Notes: generated by a model from the sequence alone, not told the origin. Positions 21,547 to 33,119 are shown, counted from the stretch's first letter. The stretch: DNA of 64,000 nucleotides from Corella eumyota (GCA_963082875.1 OY720101.1:12175671-12239670); one strand, 5' to 3'. Translations and numbers: made by a program.

Positions 21547-22969
21547 ATGGACAAAGTCTCTGCTCTTATAAGTCAAGTTGGTGTTTATGCAGGCACGTTT
21601 TTAAACAGTGCCATTGTCTTGGCAACCGTTGCTGTGCAACAGTTAACTACTTTAGCTGTCTACTACTGCCCCTGCACAGTCCCAAGTAGTTCTACAAACT
21701 GCACGGATGATATTGGAAATGCAAAATGCAGTCGCTATCTTAACTTTAGCTATGGCTTGGCCTTTATTGTCGCTCCAGCTGTTGGGTTGCTAGTTTTTGG
21801 CTTTGCTACTTCGTCGATATTATGGAAAATGCTGACAGGTTGTGCTAAGAAAACTGAATCACAAAAGCGCGATTTTGGACAAGTGTTATGCACGTTATTA
21901 AACGTTACTGCGCAGTCTTTAATAGCACCAATGGCCTGGATTTCAGTTGCTTTTTTGGATGGGAGATATTATGCATGTGCTGTTACGGATCATCCATATG
22001 ATATAGGACCGACTCCTGCAGCATACTTAGACTGCGCAGCGGTAATATTTTTATATTGTTTTGTGTGTAAAAATTTTGTTAAGCCTCCCAAAAAATGACT
22101 AAGATAGATTCTCATTGCTAGTTTTTTTTATGGTAGCATATTACTAAGTAACTTATATAATTTTAAAGCTTGCCAAATCGAAGACTCTATACTACTCCTA
22201 CACTTTCAACGAGAATCGAAGTTTTTCCCAACTAGTTGGTTGGATAACTATCAGTATAGCAGTGGTTCTTGGTATACTTGCTTATGGGATAATCAAATGC
22301 ACTTCACCGCTTACTTACTACCAAGCTAAGTTTTATAATGATTATAGAACTGCCGAGGAAAATAAGCTAGTTGAAGTAACGGAAGCAAAGGTAAAATATC
22401 AATTTTATTGACATACATTTTTAGCTCTTTTTACTCGTTTAAAAAGACAACTGTTATCTACCTAATCATCTTGTGGTAATAGTTTTTTTTGATTAAGAAA
22501 AGGTAAACTACTTTAAGCTACTTTAAGCTACCTGTCTGTAGATACTAGTCTAAATGGCGAATGGTATGGCATTGGTGCGGTTCGAACTCGAAACATTTGG
22601 ATTCGTAGCCCGCTCCCATGACATTTAAAAGTCATATATGCTAACCAGTTATTTTAAAGATCAGATTTAAACTATATGTATGCAAAATAATAATAATAAA
22701 TTTTTCTTGACAATTTTTAGACGAAGACCAACGCAAAAGAGTACGTTGATATATTCATGGAAAAACCACGAAGCAAGAGTTTGTGGGATCGAATCTCGAC
22801 GGTGCACAGTTTTCACAGAAACAAGAAAAACGTGGCGCTGTACTCTAACCTCCATAAATGGGTCTTAGAAGAAAGGGAAAAGGGAAAATGTGAGATGGAG
22901 CCTCTTTTAGGTGGAAATGGTGTTGAGGAAAAGAAAAATCTAATTGACAGAACTACGGAATCGGTTTAG
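21547..22969 (+). CDS. CALHM: CALHM-family channel, tandem copy 2
   Basis: Exons 21547-22041, 22169-22390 and 22721-22969 give 321 residues. Architecture matches copy 1: an N-terminal helix and TM1, YYCPC, TM2 (LAFIVAPAVGLLVFGF), the diagnostic TM3 stretch LIAPMAWISVAFLDGRYYAC, TM4 (LVGWITISIAVVLGILAYG) and a cytosolic C-terminal helix with KPRSKSLWDRISTV. The middle exon is exactly 222 bases, as in the other two copies, and intron phases are the same. The start was taken at the ATG at 21547. A pyrimidine tract plus AG lies at about 21522, 25 bases upstream. It is closer to copy 1 than to copy 3, especially in the last exon. The introns are the shortest of the three genes. CALHM proteins assemble as oligomers, so the copies could co-assemble (inference). 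Confidence 0.87.
22555..22640 (-). mobile_element. fragment of second SINE family
   Basis: On the minus strand it shows the B-box GAGTTCGAACCGCACCAATG followed by the family's ccattcgcc motif. It lies in intron 2 of CALHM copy 2, the same intron that carries this family in copy 1 but in the opposite orientation. Confidence 0.5.
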
Positions 22970-24643
22970 TGGGTATAGCTATTCAAACAAGAATATTATA
23001 TGATCTGTATATACAGGCATATAGACTCTTTTGTATTAACCTTGGTAACTAAGTGTTTTTTTACCTTTAACTTGTTTATTGTATATATTATATTAACATT
23101 ATTGGTGCCTTTTTAGTATATGACTGAATACTATTAGATTGAATGAACATTTGCTTGAAAATTAAATTTTTAAAGCGACATTTTACAAAATTTAAGGTTA
23201 CTATTTTTTAGCTTTTAAATTGGATTTTCTATAGGGAAAGATTAGAGTAATTTTGATAATACAATAAAAATGCTTTTCGATAAAATGTTCTTTTTTAAAA
23301 TGGTTTTTGGTCACCAGACGCTAAACTTTTTTAGAAGGCCATTTTGCCTTACCGACTTTATTGCATTAAATTTCCTAACCGTTTTTATCATTATGTTTTT
23401 CTACTTAACTTATCGTCTTTTTGTATTATAAATTTGCTCAAATGTAAATTTAAAACTTACCTTTTTTATTTAAACTTTATTAACATATTTTTTTTGGGTC
23501 ATAATTTTATCGTAACATTATATGTCATTAAGTCGTTTTCAATGCTTTAGTATGTTAATTAATCGTTTCTAGTTTTAAGTTTTTTTCCGGTTTGTCTTGC
23601 GTGGCCAGAAGGTTTTTCCACACTCAGTTTCTGGAGTTAGTTACTGAATAGACAAAAAGATAATATTTGAACCCAATAAGCAGTTATATTGTTTTATATA
23701 TTTTACCTACTGTACGTATTTATTGTATTTAAAAAAGGTATTGTGTTTTATAAATCAAAAGTTTGGTTATGAATCACAAAAAATATCGAAACAATATTCT
23801 AAACTATTTTACCAAAACAAGAACATTCTTAGTTCAGTAAGCTTACCTTTTTTATATGAAAGTTTTAATGTTATTAACTTTTAGAACAATAAGTTTAATA
23901 ATTAATGAGGCAGCCAAATGGCTTAACCTGTCAGATTTTAGTCATTCTTTTTTACTAAATTAGTTTCCCGTTTAGCAACAAAAATTTTTGCGTTTCTAGA
24001 TTTTAAGTTAGCCAAATTTTTGCTTTAAAAGTTAAAAATCAGTTTGAGAATGCAATATTTTTAATACATATATAAATAAAATGCATTAATTAACATAATG
24101 GTATTTCTATATGCAATAGTGTATAATTCAAATAAAAAAACAGTTGCCAGTAGTGATGTAAAATTTAAAAAATCCAAATTTCAGAAAGCGCCAAATGTAA
24201 TTAGATTAAAAATTTTTATGTTTTTTAACTATCAAGCGCAAGATTTCAGACGAATTTTTATTTAAAAGCGTCACTTCCGGTCGTAGTGGCGTTATACCAA
24301 ACATCGCTTCGCATATGTTTATAAACCGGTTATACGATGATACAGTCATTAAATTGTTGTTAAAAGTAGATCAGATATTAATGCATTGCATTAAAAAAGT
24401 AAAGCAGTATATTAGCTTATATAAACTAACTTAAAAAGTTAATTTTTTGATTAAAATATCATCTGAAAATAAGGAAATGTTGATTAAGGGTAAAAATTAA
24501 CGTTTTTATCTTAAGTTAGCAAAACTAAAATTACTTTGACTTGATTTTTAAAGGTTAAATCATTTTTTTACTTTAACTGATTTAAATTTGTTACTGTTAC
24601 AATTTAGGCTATTTTGTGTTTGTTTATTTTAAACACGAACACA
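22970..24643. other. intergenic between CALHM copies 2 and 3
   Basis: AT-rich spacer without recognised repeats or genes. A short, less AT-rich block near 24270-24340 contains an ETS-type CTTCCGG and may be promoter DNA for copy 3. Confidence 0.4.
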
Positions 24644-26431
24644 ATGGCTAAACAACTAAACGCTATTTCGAAAATGGTAGGCGATTATGCTGGCACAGCA
24701 GCTAACAGTGCCATTATTGCAGTTACTGCTGGTATAGAACAGCTAACAACGTTAGCCGTGTATAACTGTCCTTGTGTCGAGCCTGAAATGCTTATTTGCA
24801 ACACAACTGAAGCTGGGAACGCAGCTTGTACACAGTACCTTAACTTTGGCTACGGGTTATCTTTTATTGTGGCACCTGCGATTGCACTTTTTGCATTTGG
24901 GGTTATGTCGTCGCCTAGAATGTGGAAATCTTTGACTGGCTGTACAAAGAAAACGGAAACTACTAGACGAGACATTGACGATATATTTTGGACTTTAATG
25001 GGTATTTTTGCTAAGGCCTGCATATCTCCTTTAGCTTGGGTCGCAGTTGCCTTATTAGATGGTAGATATTATGCATGTACTGTTACGACATTGCCTTTTG
25101 ATGTTGGACCGTCGCCAGCAACCTATCGAAGCTGCGAAGTTGTAAGTTAATTTTTATCTAAGTTCATTTAACATTAATGTAGCTAGCATGTACATAAGAC
25201 CAATTAACATGGCTTTTGTTGTTAAATTAAGCCTATGAAAGTTATATATGTTTTTATTATTATATTTTTATCTAATATGATATCATTTCCGGAGTTTTTA
25301 TCGTATGGGATAATTTTTCTATTCATTTAACCGCATAATACAAATAGCTTTTTTATTTTATTTGCAAATAATGGTGCAAATAGAAAAGGCTTACGTGCAG
25401 TTAGCAATATCGAATAGTGCAATTACTGTTCATAAAACAATTCAGTACATCTTTTTGCCATGTTTTTGCCAGCACCGAAATCGTTTTCTTTCTTGTCTAA
25501 TTTTGGCATTTTTTAATTTAGGTTGCAACCACCCGAACTGTATATAACTCTGACGCATACAACGATAACAGAAGTCTGTCTCAGTTAATAGGTTGGATCG
25601 TGATCAGTGTAATGGTCTTACTTGGTCTTCTAGCATATGGGCTAAGCCAGTGCACTCTACCTCTTACCTATTATCATGCGAAATATTATAAGTTTTATAG
25701 AGCTGCTGAAGAGGCCGAATTCGATGACGAAATGAAGAAAAAGGTAAAATGTTTTTGGGGGGTTTTTACATTGTCCTCAGTCGAACTATGGTCTTTTAAA
25801 TTAAAGTGACTTATTGTTTACACTAAAAAATGATAGCTTTTTGTTTATATCTTTATCCTTGATGTGGGAATGTTGATTTTACGATCTAAACAATAAATAA
25901 CATTAGTTACCCTGACCCAGACTCGAGTTGCCTTTGGCAATTTAAAATATTATAAATTATATTTGCCAGATAATTAAACAGCTGATTAAGTGTTGGCTCA
26001 GCAGGTGTTTATACCGTTTATAGCGCCTTACTTACGGGCGCTACAGCATAAAAGCAGTCGGGATCGAACCCAGGACCCTATTTAGTGAAGCTAAGTGTTC
26101 CGACCACTACACCACGCTGCTGTTTTTTTGACTAATAAAAACGATTTAATTTTTTTTGCAGGCCCAGAAAGATGCAGAGGCTAATGTATTGTACTTTATG
26201 GAAAAGCGTCGCGACAAAGTTTTATGGGATAAAATATCAACAGTTTATGAGTTCCACAGAGACAAACGAAACCTTGCCTTATATTCGTATCTACACCAGT
26301 GGGTATTACAAGACAAAGAAAAAAAGGCAGAAGAAGCTATTAGACTGTTGGAAATGGAATCGGATGTAGACGACAGGCCAATTCAACCAACAGTTTCAGA
26401 CTTAACTGACAAAACTACTGTTTCTGTGTAA
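24644..26431 (+). CDS. CALHM: CALHM-family channel, tandem copy 3
   Basis: Exons 24644-25141, 25522-25743 and 26162-26431 give 329 residues. The fold is that of copies 1 and 2: YNCPC after TM1, TM2 (LSFIVAPAIALFAFG), TM3 stretch ISPLAWVAVALLDGRYYAC and TM4 (LIGWIVISVMVLLGLLAYG). It is the most diverged of the three: the extracellular loop differs and the C-terminal helix reads EKRRDKVLWDKISTVYEFHR. The C-tail is longer and ends in a DKTTVSV motif that resembles the short valine-ending tails of the other copies (PTVSV, TTESV), a possible PDZ-type end. The start was taken at the ATG at 24644; an in-frame extension upstream lacks an ATG. An AG after a T-rich tract lies at 24606-24607. Confidence 0.86.
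25849..26122 (-). mobile_element. tRNA-derived SINE in CALHM copy 3 intron 2
   Basis: Near-complete minus-strand copy from the reversed tail (tccttgatgtgggaatg) to the reversed head (cactacaccacgctgc). It ends about 40 bases before the acceptor of the last exon. Confidence 0.86.
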
Positions 26432-27687
26432 CAACATTTGATGGTACAGAATAAGTTTTAAATATAATTTTATTCTTGTTAAAGTGTCTTTAAGCTTAGC
26501 TAGCTACTAAAGGCTATTTTGGTTTTATAGAGCAGTAAAAAAATGGTTGGTAAACCATGGGGGGGTAGACCTGAAAAGTGGCTCTAAAGTAGATTTACTT
26601 ACTTTAACAAAACATTTAATATAAATTGAAATAGGCTTTAAAAATCTTGGTTTTAATTTTGCACGTTATACTAGGCGGATGTACTTCATTAGTTAATTAA
26701 TGCAATATGATACATGTAACAAAACCTATTATATAGATTGTGTTCTTTTATCACTGAAATTTATTTATTTATGTTAATTTTTTTCCACTGAACTTTTCAT
26801 TTTTTCTTTTTACAATTTTAATACATTTGACTAATTACTAATACATATTTATCAACAAATCCTTAATAACAGTAGCAAGAGTCAAACTCAATACCTTAAG
26901 TTTTAGAGTTTAAAATGTTAACTTTTTTAATGTATAAAAATATTTGTTTTAAAATTAAAAATCACAAACGGCAAAAATTTATTGGAATACAGAATCAGGA
27001 AAAAAAAGGAATACAGAATCAGAAACTCTCCCGTATAGTGGATATTTACTGGTTTTATAAGTGCGTCTGATCAGCTTGTAGTGCTTAAGGCCGATAGCTT
27101 TGATCGACTGTTCACTTTTTTTTTTATAGCAACTGTTTTTATGTAGTACAGTGAAAAAAGTTGTATTTCTGTAAAGTTACTGTTAAGTTAAGTGTGGAGT
27201 TACTAGGAGGCTATGGTAGGTTAGGATATAACTATAAAATTACTGTGTAGCCAGCGTAGATGTTTTTGTCAGCCTGTTTTAAAAGTAGACTCTAAGGTTA
27301 AGTTAGTAGGCTTAAAAGGTGATACTAGAGTTTAGTTGTAGGCGTTTATTGTTATTTTGCCGGTTGTGATTAAGGCTAGCAATGTTTTTTGTTTTAAGTT
27401 AAAGTTTAAATAGCTTTTTAACAAACTATAACTGCTCTTTTTTGCAACTTTATATTTAAAATTGATTTTGCATTATGTTTTTTTTAAGTTACGTAAATTA
27501 TTTTATGTTTTCGTAAAATGTTTTAATTAAAGTCTTTTTTATTCCAAATTTAGTCAGCTAATGTAGTTAGATACCACGTGATAAGACGTCATTCATTTCC
27601 TTTCTTCGCCCACAATCAACCTTAATGAAAACACAAAATTACACAATTACAAAAATACTTTGTACTAAACTTACTTAAGCAGTTTAA
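26432..27687. other. intergenic between CALHM copy 3 and CAP gene
   Basis: AT-rich with no repeat recognised. Close to the CAP start there is a CACGTG E-box followed by a GACGTCAT half-palindrome at about 27575-27595, possible promoter elements. Confidence 0.4.
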
Positions 27688-28482
27688 ATGGCCGCAAGAA
27701 AAATGCGTTTTTTGTTAGTTTTTAGCTTATTGGTAGCTGGAATAGCATTGTCAGTTTTCAGTTATGACATTAAAGCAAAGAAAAGCCCTTCAGCTGGCTT
27801 GGAGTCAGAATTTTTTGCGTTGATTAGAAAAAAACGGGCATCAACTATTCAGTTTACTGCTGAGGAAAAAAATACAGCTGTCAGCAAGCACAATGAATAC
27901 CGAAGCATTGTTGAACCTACAGCTTCAAACATGATTCAACTGGTTTGGAACTCAGGTCTTGCAAGCCTAGCTGAATCGTATTCTAAACAATGTCTTTACC
28001 AGCATAACCCTGACAGAGCTGCTGAGGGCTATGTATACGTTGGTGAGAATATTTTTATAAGGTCTAATGAACAAGAGGCAGCAGCCGCTTTAGAAAATGC
28101 TATTACCAGTTGGGACAACGAAAAGAACCTGTACGACTACGATACTGATGGATGTACCGGTGTTTGCGGACATTATACGCAGTCAGTTTGGGCTGAAACT
28201 GAAGCAGTAGGCTGTGGTATAACAACATGCAGTGATATTAATGTCAACGGTCAAGTATGGCCCGTTGGTCAACTGGTAGTCTGTAATTATGGCGAGGGAG
28301 GAAATTTTGTTGGTGCAAAACCATTTAAAAGTGGTGCACCATGTTCTGAATGCCCGAATTCGAATTATACATGTTCTGAAAATCTTTGTGTTCAGCCTTC
28401 AAGTGCACAAAATTTATATTTGCATGTTGGTTTAATTTTATTCAGTTTTCTAGCAGCATTTTGTTGTACTTATAGCATGTAA
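27688..28482 (+). CDS. GPI-type CAP (CRISP-like) secreted protein
   Basis: Intronless, 264 residues. A signal peptide (RFLLVFSLLVAGIALS) is followed by a short pro-region ending in basic residues (RKKRAS), possibly cleaved by a furin-like protease. The CAP domain covers about residues 57-205: SKHNEYR with the conserved His, then the two CAP signatures CGHYTQSVWAETEAVGCG and VCNYGEGGNFVG. A small cysteine-rich hinge follows (PCSECPNSNYTC), without the ion-channel-regulator domain of vertebrate CRISPs. The C-terminus is hydrophobic (LYLHVGLILFSFLAAF) with almost no cytosolic tail and a small-residue cluster (SSAQN) before it, the pattern of a GPI signal. GLIPR1-like and PI16 proteins share this plan, as do the ascidian Urabin sperm proteins. 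Role as a surface adhesion or gamete protein is inferred. An AG about 8 bases before the ATG may be a trans-splice site. Confidence 0.88.
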   Translation: MAARKMRFLLVFSLLVAGIALSVFSYDIKAKKSPSAGLESEFFALIRKKRASTIQFTAEEKNTAVSKHNEYRSIVEPTASNMIQLVWNSGLASLAESYSKQCLYQHNPDRAAEGYVYVGENIFIRSNEQEAAAALENAITSWDNEKNLYDYDTDGCTGVCGHYTQSVWAETEAVGCGITTCSDINVNGQVWPVGQLVVCNYGEGGNFVGAKPFKSGAPCSECPNSNYTCSENLCVQPSSAQNLYLHVGLILFSFLAAFCCTYSM

Positions 28483-29235
28483 CACTTTTCTTGTTAAAAT
28501 TTTGTATGTGTTTATGTTTTTTTTTAATTGGGTAACTTTCAAAAGTACTGTACTTACAACATATAATCTTCTGTTTATAAATACTTATTTTTAAAAATGT
28601 TTTTTTAAATTTGGCGCAAAATATTTTTTTTATTTATTTATTTATTTAGAAAGTAACAAATTGTGAAGTTCTATTTTACAATTTATTATAGCCTATTTTA
28701 TTTTTTAATTTTTATGTATTAAAAAAATCTGTTTCAAAAAACTTATGGCTTTAATGTTATAGGTCTACATCTTTTATTACTAAAGTTAGACAGTTAGTAA
28801 AATTTTATCAAAATGAAACACTTCAAAAATTGCGCTTATTTACATTTCACGTACACTTTGCCGTTTGATTTTCTGTTTCTGTTTTAAAGAAGTATATTTC
28901 TGTTTAAAAAAAGTCTGTTATTAAAACGAAGCATAGCTGAAACGAAACACAGTAAAAATACAAAACTAAAACAGCTAAATATATCTTAAAAAAATAATTT
29001 TATTTTATCAACCATTAAAGGCGTATTTTACAATTTTAAAAATTTTCTTTAACTAGGTTCTAAATTTTATCTTAAAGTATTTGTTTTGTATTTTATTAGA
29101 TTTTTATTTTTAGAAATCTTTTATTTTATACGAAAGCAAACTTAGAATTTTTAAATCAAATACACATAAACGCCCAATATCACATGGTATAATGTCGGGT
29201 CATAACTTTTGATGCACGCTTATACGACAAAAAGG

Positions 29236-29390
29236 CATGAGGTCATAGGTTCGATCCCCACTGCTTCCATGTCAGCAGATTATTTATCGGACATTTGAAA
29301 GAATGATTTTGGAAACTTTTTAAGTCAACTCAAAATTGGGTTAAGATATTAAATTTTTGATCCATGATTAAGCCCGCAAATCGAAAACAA
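29236..29390 (+). mobile_element. worn SINE copy
   Basis: It keeps the head end with B-box GGTTCGATCCCCACTGC, part of the body and an actcaaaattgggtta-like tail piece. The middle is deleted. Confidence 0.6.
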
Positions 29391-29554
29391 TAATTTATAA
29401 AAAAATTGTTATTTTTACGACATGCCAGCAGATAGAATCAAACTTAAAATGACAGGAGTTGAAAAGTGGCATCTAAAATGACGACATCAGTTGTTATTTA
29501 GTAAATAAATTCCCGGACACCAGCCCTTCATTATTACCTAAGAATAATCGGATG

Positions 29555-29605
29555 TGACGTCATTTTAGAACGTTCAATGATCAACGGAAGGGAGGTATGA
29601 CGTCA
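29555..29605. promoter_or_regulatory. pair of CRE palindromes
   Basis: TGACGTCA occurs at 29555-29562 and again at 29598-29605, each followed by TTTTA. This is the CREB/ATF consensus. The pair lies about 1.4 kb upstream of the thrombospondin-repeat receptor; function unproven. Confidence 0.35.
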
Positions 29606-30995
29606 TTTTATAAAAAAAGGGAAATTGTGGAAATGGTGTCACAAGATCAAAAATTAAAAAAAAATAAAATAAGTTTTAGATTATTGTTGAAATAGGTTTA
29701 CTATTTATAGGGTTAATTTATCAAACTATCCATTAAAAAACTAGGTTAGTTATTAAGTGCATATTTTATCGATTATTATAAACTAATGCAAGTCGAATTG
29801 CATAGAAAAAATAACGAATACTTCCCGTCTTTAAATCTATTCATATCGATTTTTACTAGGTCAAAGTAATTCGATTAAAAACGGAAAGGCTTACAATAAA
29901 AGCCTTAAAGCAGGCACTAATATAAGGTGTATAATATATTTGTGTATTATTAATTAATCATAATTCCATTACGTTGTAAAATTTTTGTTTACATAACAAA
30001 ATTTAGGTCGTGATTAGATACTATGTGACGAAAAAATGATGCAATCAGGTTATTGTTACGTCATACTGACAGAATTCATGTCAAAACAATGGTAAAAAGG
30101 ATATCATATCATAGGTATTGATTAGGTAGTTTGCAAGATTGTAAATTGTAAAATTTTACGCCATAATTTGTAAAAAAAAGTACTTTTTTTGTTTTGAATT
30201 AAGTCTAGGATTTAGCAGCTTAAAATAATCTTGTTTAGTAGCTAGGTTTAGATTTTTTTTAAAAGATAAGCTAAAAATATTTTTACAAATATAAATAATT
30301 TAAAATAAAGTCGCTATTTAATATTTATATAATAAATTATCTGATTTTTTTGACTATTTTTGGCTAGTTTAAATGCAGTTATATTTTATAGTTTTAGTTA
30401 ATAAGTAAATTTAAAAATCTTTGAATAGATTTAGTTGATTTAAAAAAAACTGTTTATATAGCGAAAAATATATATGTATATATACAATAGCTTTATTAAA
30501 TACCCTTTTATTTAAACTGTAATTTGATAGGTTTATTTTTATTCTATTTTGAATAGAAACCAAATTTTCCTATTCATTATTATTTAACTAAACCAGATTA
30601 TGAAATTCTAAACAAAATTACCGCATTATAGAAACTGTATTTATTTTTCAATCAATTTAAATGCAGTTACTTTTTAAGGCATGTTTACTTTATTGCTATC
30701 CAAAAATTATGATTGTCAAAAGCTATAAAACGTTAGCACTATATAAGTATCGGTAACTGCAATTATAAAAAATACCCTACTTACAGATATGTAGAGTTAG
30801 GGTATATAAATATATATTTCAAGTTACCGTAAAAGTAATAACTTAAGTTAAGATCTGTAAAGTAAGCCCTTTTTTATGTGTAATAATTTTGTAACTTATG
30901 TTTTATACAGATATGAACAAGTGCTTCTTATTAGTGAATAAATGTTTAAGTTGTTGCCTTTTATATATACCTTAAAGATTTAATGACCAAACGAC

Positions 30996-33119
30996 ATGAT
31001 AATTCAGGCCAAAATGTTATTTTTTTACCTACTGGTAATGCAGTTACTAGACCTTACTTTTGGAGGCTGGGTTAGAAGCATTACTATTGAAAAGTACTTT
31101 GAAAACGGTGGTAACTCTAATATTTGCACTTACACCTCGTCGGGAGATTTCCAATGCCCTGTTCCTGTGGTTAAGAATAAAGTGTCTGGTCCCTTAATAG
31201 AAATATCACAATATAATTGTAAATACTATAGAAAAGTGTCGGTCGATATTTGTTATACAGAACGAAAACCAGCAGGTAAATGTAACACTTTTTAAAAAAG
31301 TGTTAAAATAGTTATCTTTAATCAAACTTTAAACTGCCTTTGCTTTATTTTATGCCGGTTTTTAAAGGTTTGTTTTTGTCTTTTAGGCGTTAAAAATTGG
31401 CACGGCGAACATTCATGCGTTAAAAATAGTGTGTACTACTATTTGAATGAATACTGTTACGGTAACTGGCTAAATTGGGAAGAATGCGACAAGTCTTGCG
31501 GTGGCGGAAAAACAAAGCGAATTCGATTTCGGTCCTTCAAGACCTACACTACACAGTCTCAGTCTTGTAACACTAACCCGTGCCCTACTTGGAGTTCATG
31601 GGTTAAGGCTACCGAGTCTTGCAATTATAACTGTACGCAGAAATGGATTAGGAATTGTATGGACAATGGTGTAATTGTTAGCTTAGAAAAATGTGCGGCT
31701 GTTAAAATTGGTGATGCGACTAACTTGACTGTAGAATACAGGCCGTGCCACATAACTGAATGCCCCAATTTTAAACGGAATGCCAAAAAAGAAGTTGAAA
31801 TTTTGTCAAAGACACTTTTAGCTACAACTACTAAGCAAGCTAATACGCAAACTTTTTCGTTGACTGTTCACAATTTACCTGGTAATACAACTACAAATAA
31901 CAGTCACCAGCCCAGTATTGTTTACAGTAACAGTAGTCAGCAAGAAACATCGTCACTAATGACTGGGATAGGAATTGGAATAGCGGTGGTCGTTTTAGGT
32001 ATAATTCTATTTCTGTTGTTTCGTTTTTACAAAACAAAGTTCTCAAATGTCTCAATATCGTCAGTTCGGTTTCGAAAACCTGCAAGGAACGATTCAACTT
32101 TTACAACAACAACTATGGTGCCCGGCAGGTCCCGAAGAAACACAAGTTCTTCTTCATTCGAGAGATGGTTTCGTAGGTCGTCAGCAAATGATGTTTTACC
32201 ACCGTCGCCCAACCGCGCACCAGAGCCTGCTAGGTCACAAAATTCACCAAGCCAGTTCTATCTTCAGCCAAACGCCACAGACCAGCCTATAAACAATGCA
32301 GCAAGTCAATACTTCCCGAATCAACCTAACCAATACCTACAGAACCGACATTCTGATTCGATTGTGATTCCTGCTAGCGTGGGTAATTACCAAGAGCAGC
32401 AGCTACCACCAATTCCACCAAATTTACCTGAAAATACAGTCCCGATTGAGCCAATATACGCGGATATACCCGCTCAGCAACAAGAAATCGCTGTACCGAT
32501 CGACGATTTTACTTCAGACAGCGATTTTGATAGCATCGATGGTTTAGAAGATACAAACCAGCCTAGTCAAAACTATCCAGTTCAAGTAAGACAAGCGTTA
32601 TCGGCGCCTGTGCAATTCCAACCCAATGTTAGAGCTCAGTCGCATAAAATACATCGCTCTGTAACTGAACGGAATACGTCTTTGTACACTGACGCTGGGC
32701 CGTCGCGATTTCCAAAGCAAAGAAAACATTCGTTAGGCTACCAACGAACGTCTTTAAACCGAGAACCAAATTACAGTCAGATAAATCAACCACATCAACC
32801 TTTAGATAGTCTACAAGAAGGTAGCAGTAGTGGAAGCGTATTCAGCAGTCGGCCGGTAACCTCTTACAACGACTTGCACCCGCACGGTTACAGGCCGCAG
32901 TATAGACGTAGTCTCAAACAGCCTGGCTCGTTTCAAAACTCGACGTATTTAGAAGGCAGGACTTTTAGAGAGCCACCAATTTCTGAGCAAGTGCCTAAAC
33001 GACATTTATCTTTTGTACCGCAAGACGAATGTGATTATAATCACCCTGTGGACCGAATAAGCACTCCAGAAGACGATTATGATACTTATAATTTACCATA
33101 TCAAGCACCAAATCCATGA
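30996..33119 (+). CDS. single-pass receptor with two TSP1 repeats
   Basis: Two exons, 30996-31275 and 31387-33119, give about 670 residues. A signal peptide (MLFFYLLVMQLLDLTFG) leads to a small cysteine-bearing N-terminal region. Two thrombospondin type 1 repeats follow: one near residue 120 (NWLNWEECDKSCGGGKTKR) with the W-x-x-W and CSxxCG-type signature, and a second near residue 161 (PTWSSWVKATESCNYNC). A threonine-rich stalk with several N-glycosylation sequons precedes one membrane segment at about residues 286-308 (GIGIGIAVVVLGIILFLLF). The cytoplasmic tail of about 360 residues is rich in serine, proline, glutamine and asparagine, with a basic start, a proline run (LPPIPPNLPENTVP), an acidic patch (DDFTSDSDFDSIDG) and scattered tyrosines. 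That suits adapter binding. No known ortholog was recognised. The signal-peptide ATG was chosen; MLFF six codons on is an alternative. Confidence 0.8.

Larger units (their letters stand above)
28483..30995. other. intergenic, AT-rich
   Basis: Very AT-rich spacer. It holds a worn plus-strand SINE copy at about 29236-29390 and two perfect CRE palindromes near 29.6 kb. No gene was recognised. Confidence 0.45.

Noticed and set aside
23344-23550. AT-rich hydrophobic ORF downstream of CALHM copy 2
   Set aside because: Phe, Leu, Tyr and Asn codons dominate, as expected for random T-rich DNA; there is no conserved motif or splice context.
31891-32292. Alternative-frame ORFs inside the TSP1 receptor gene
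   Set aside because: They overlap the long main frame over its membrane segment and tail, and show no start context or family resemblance.
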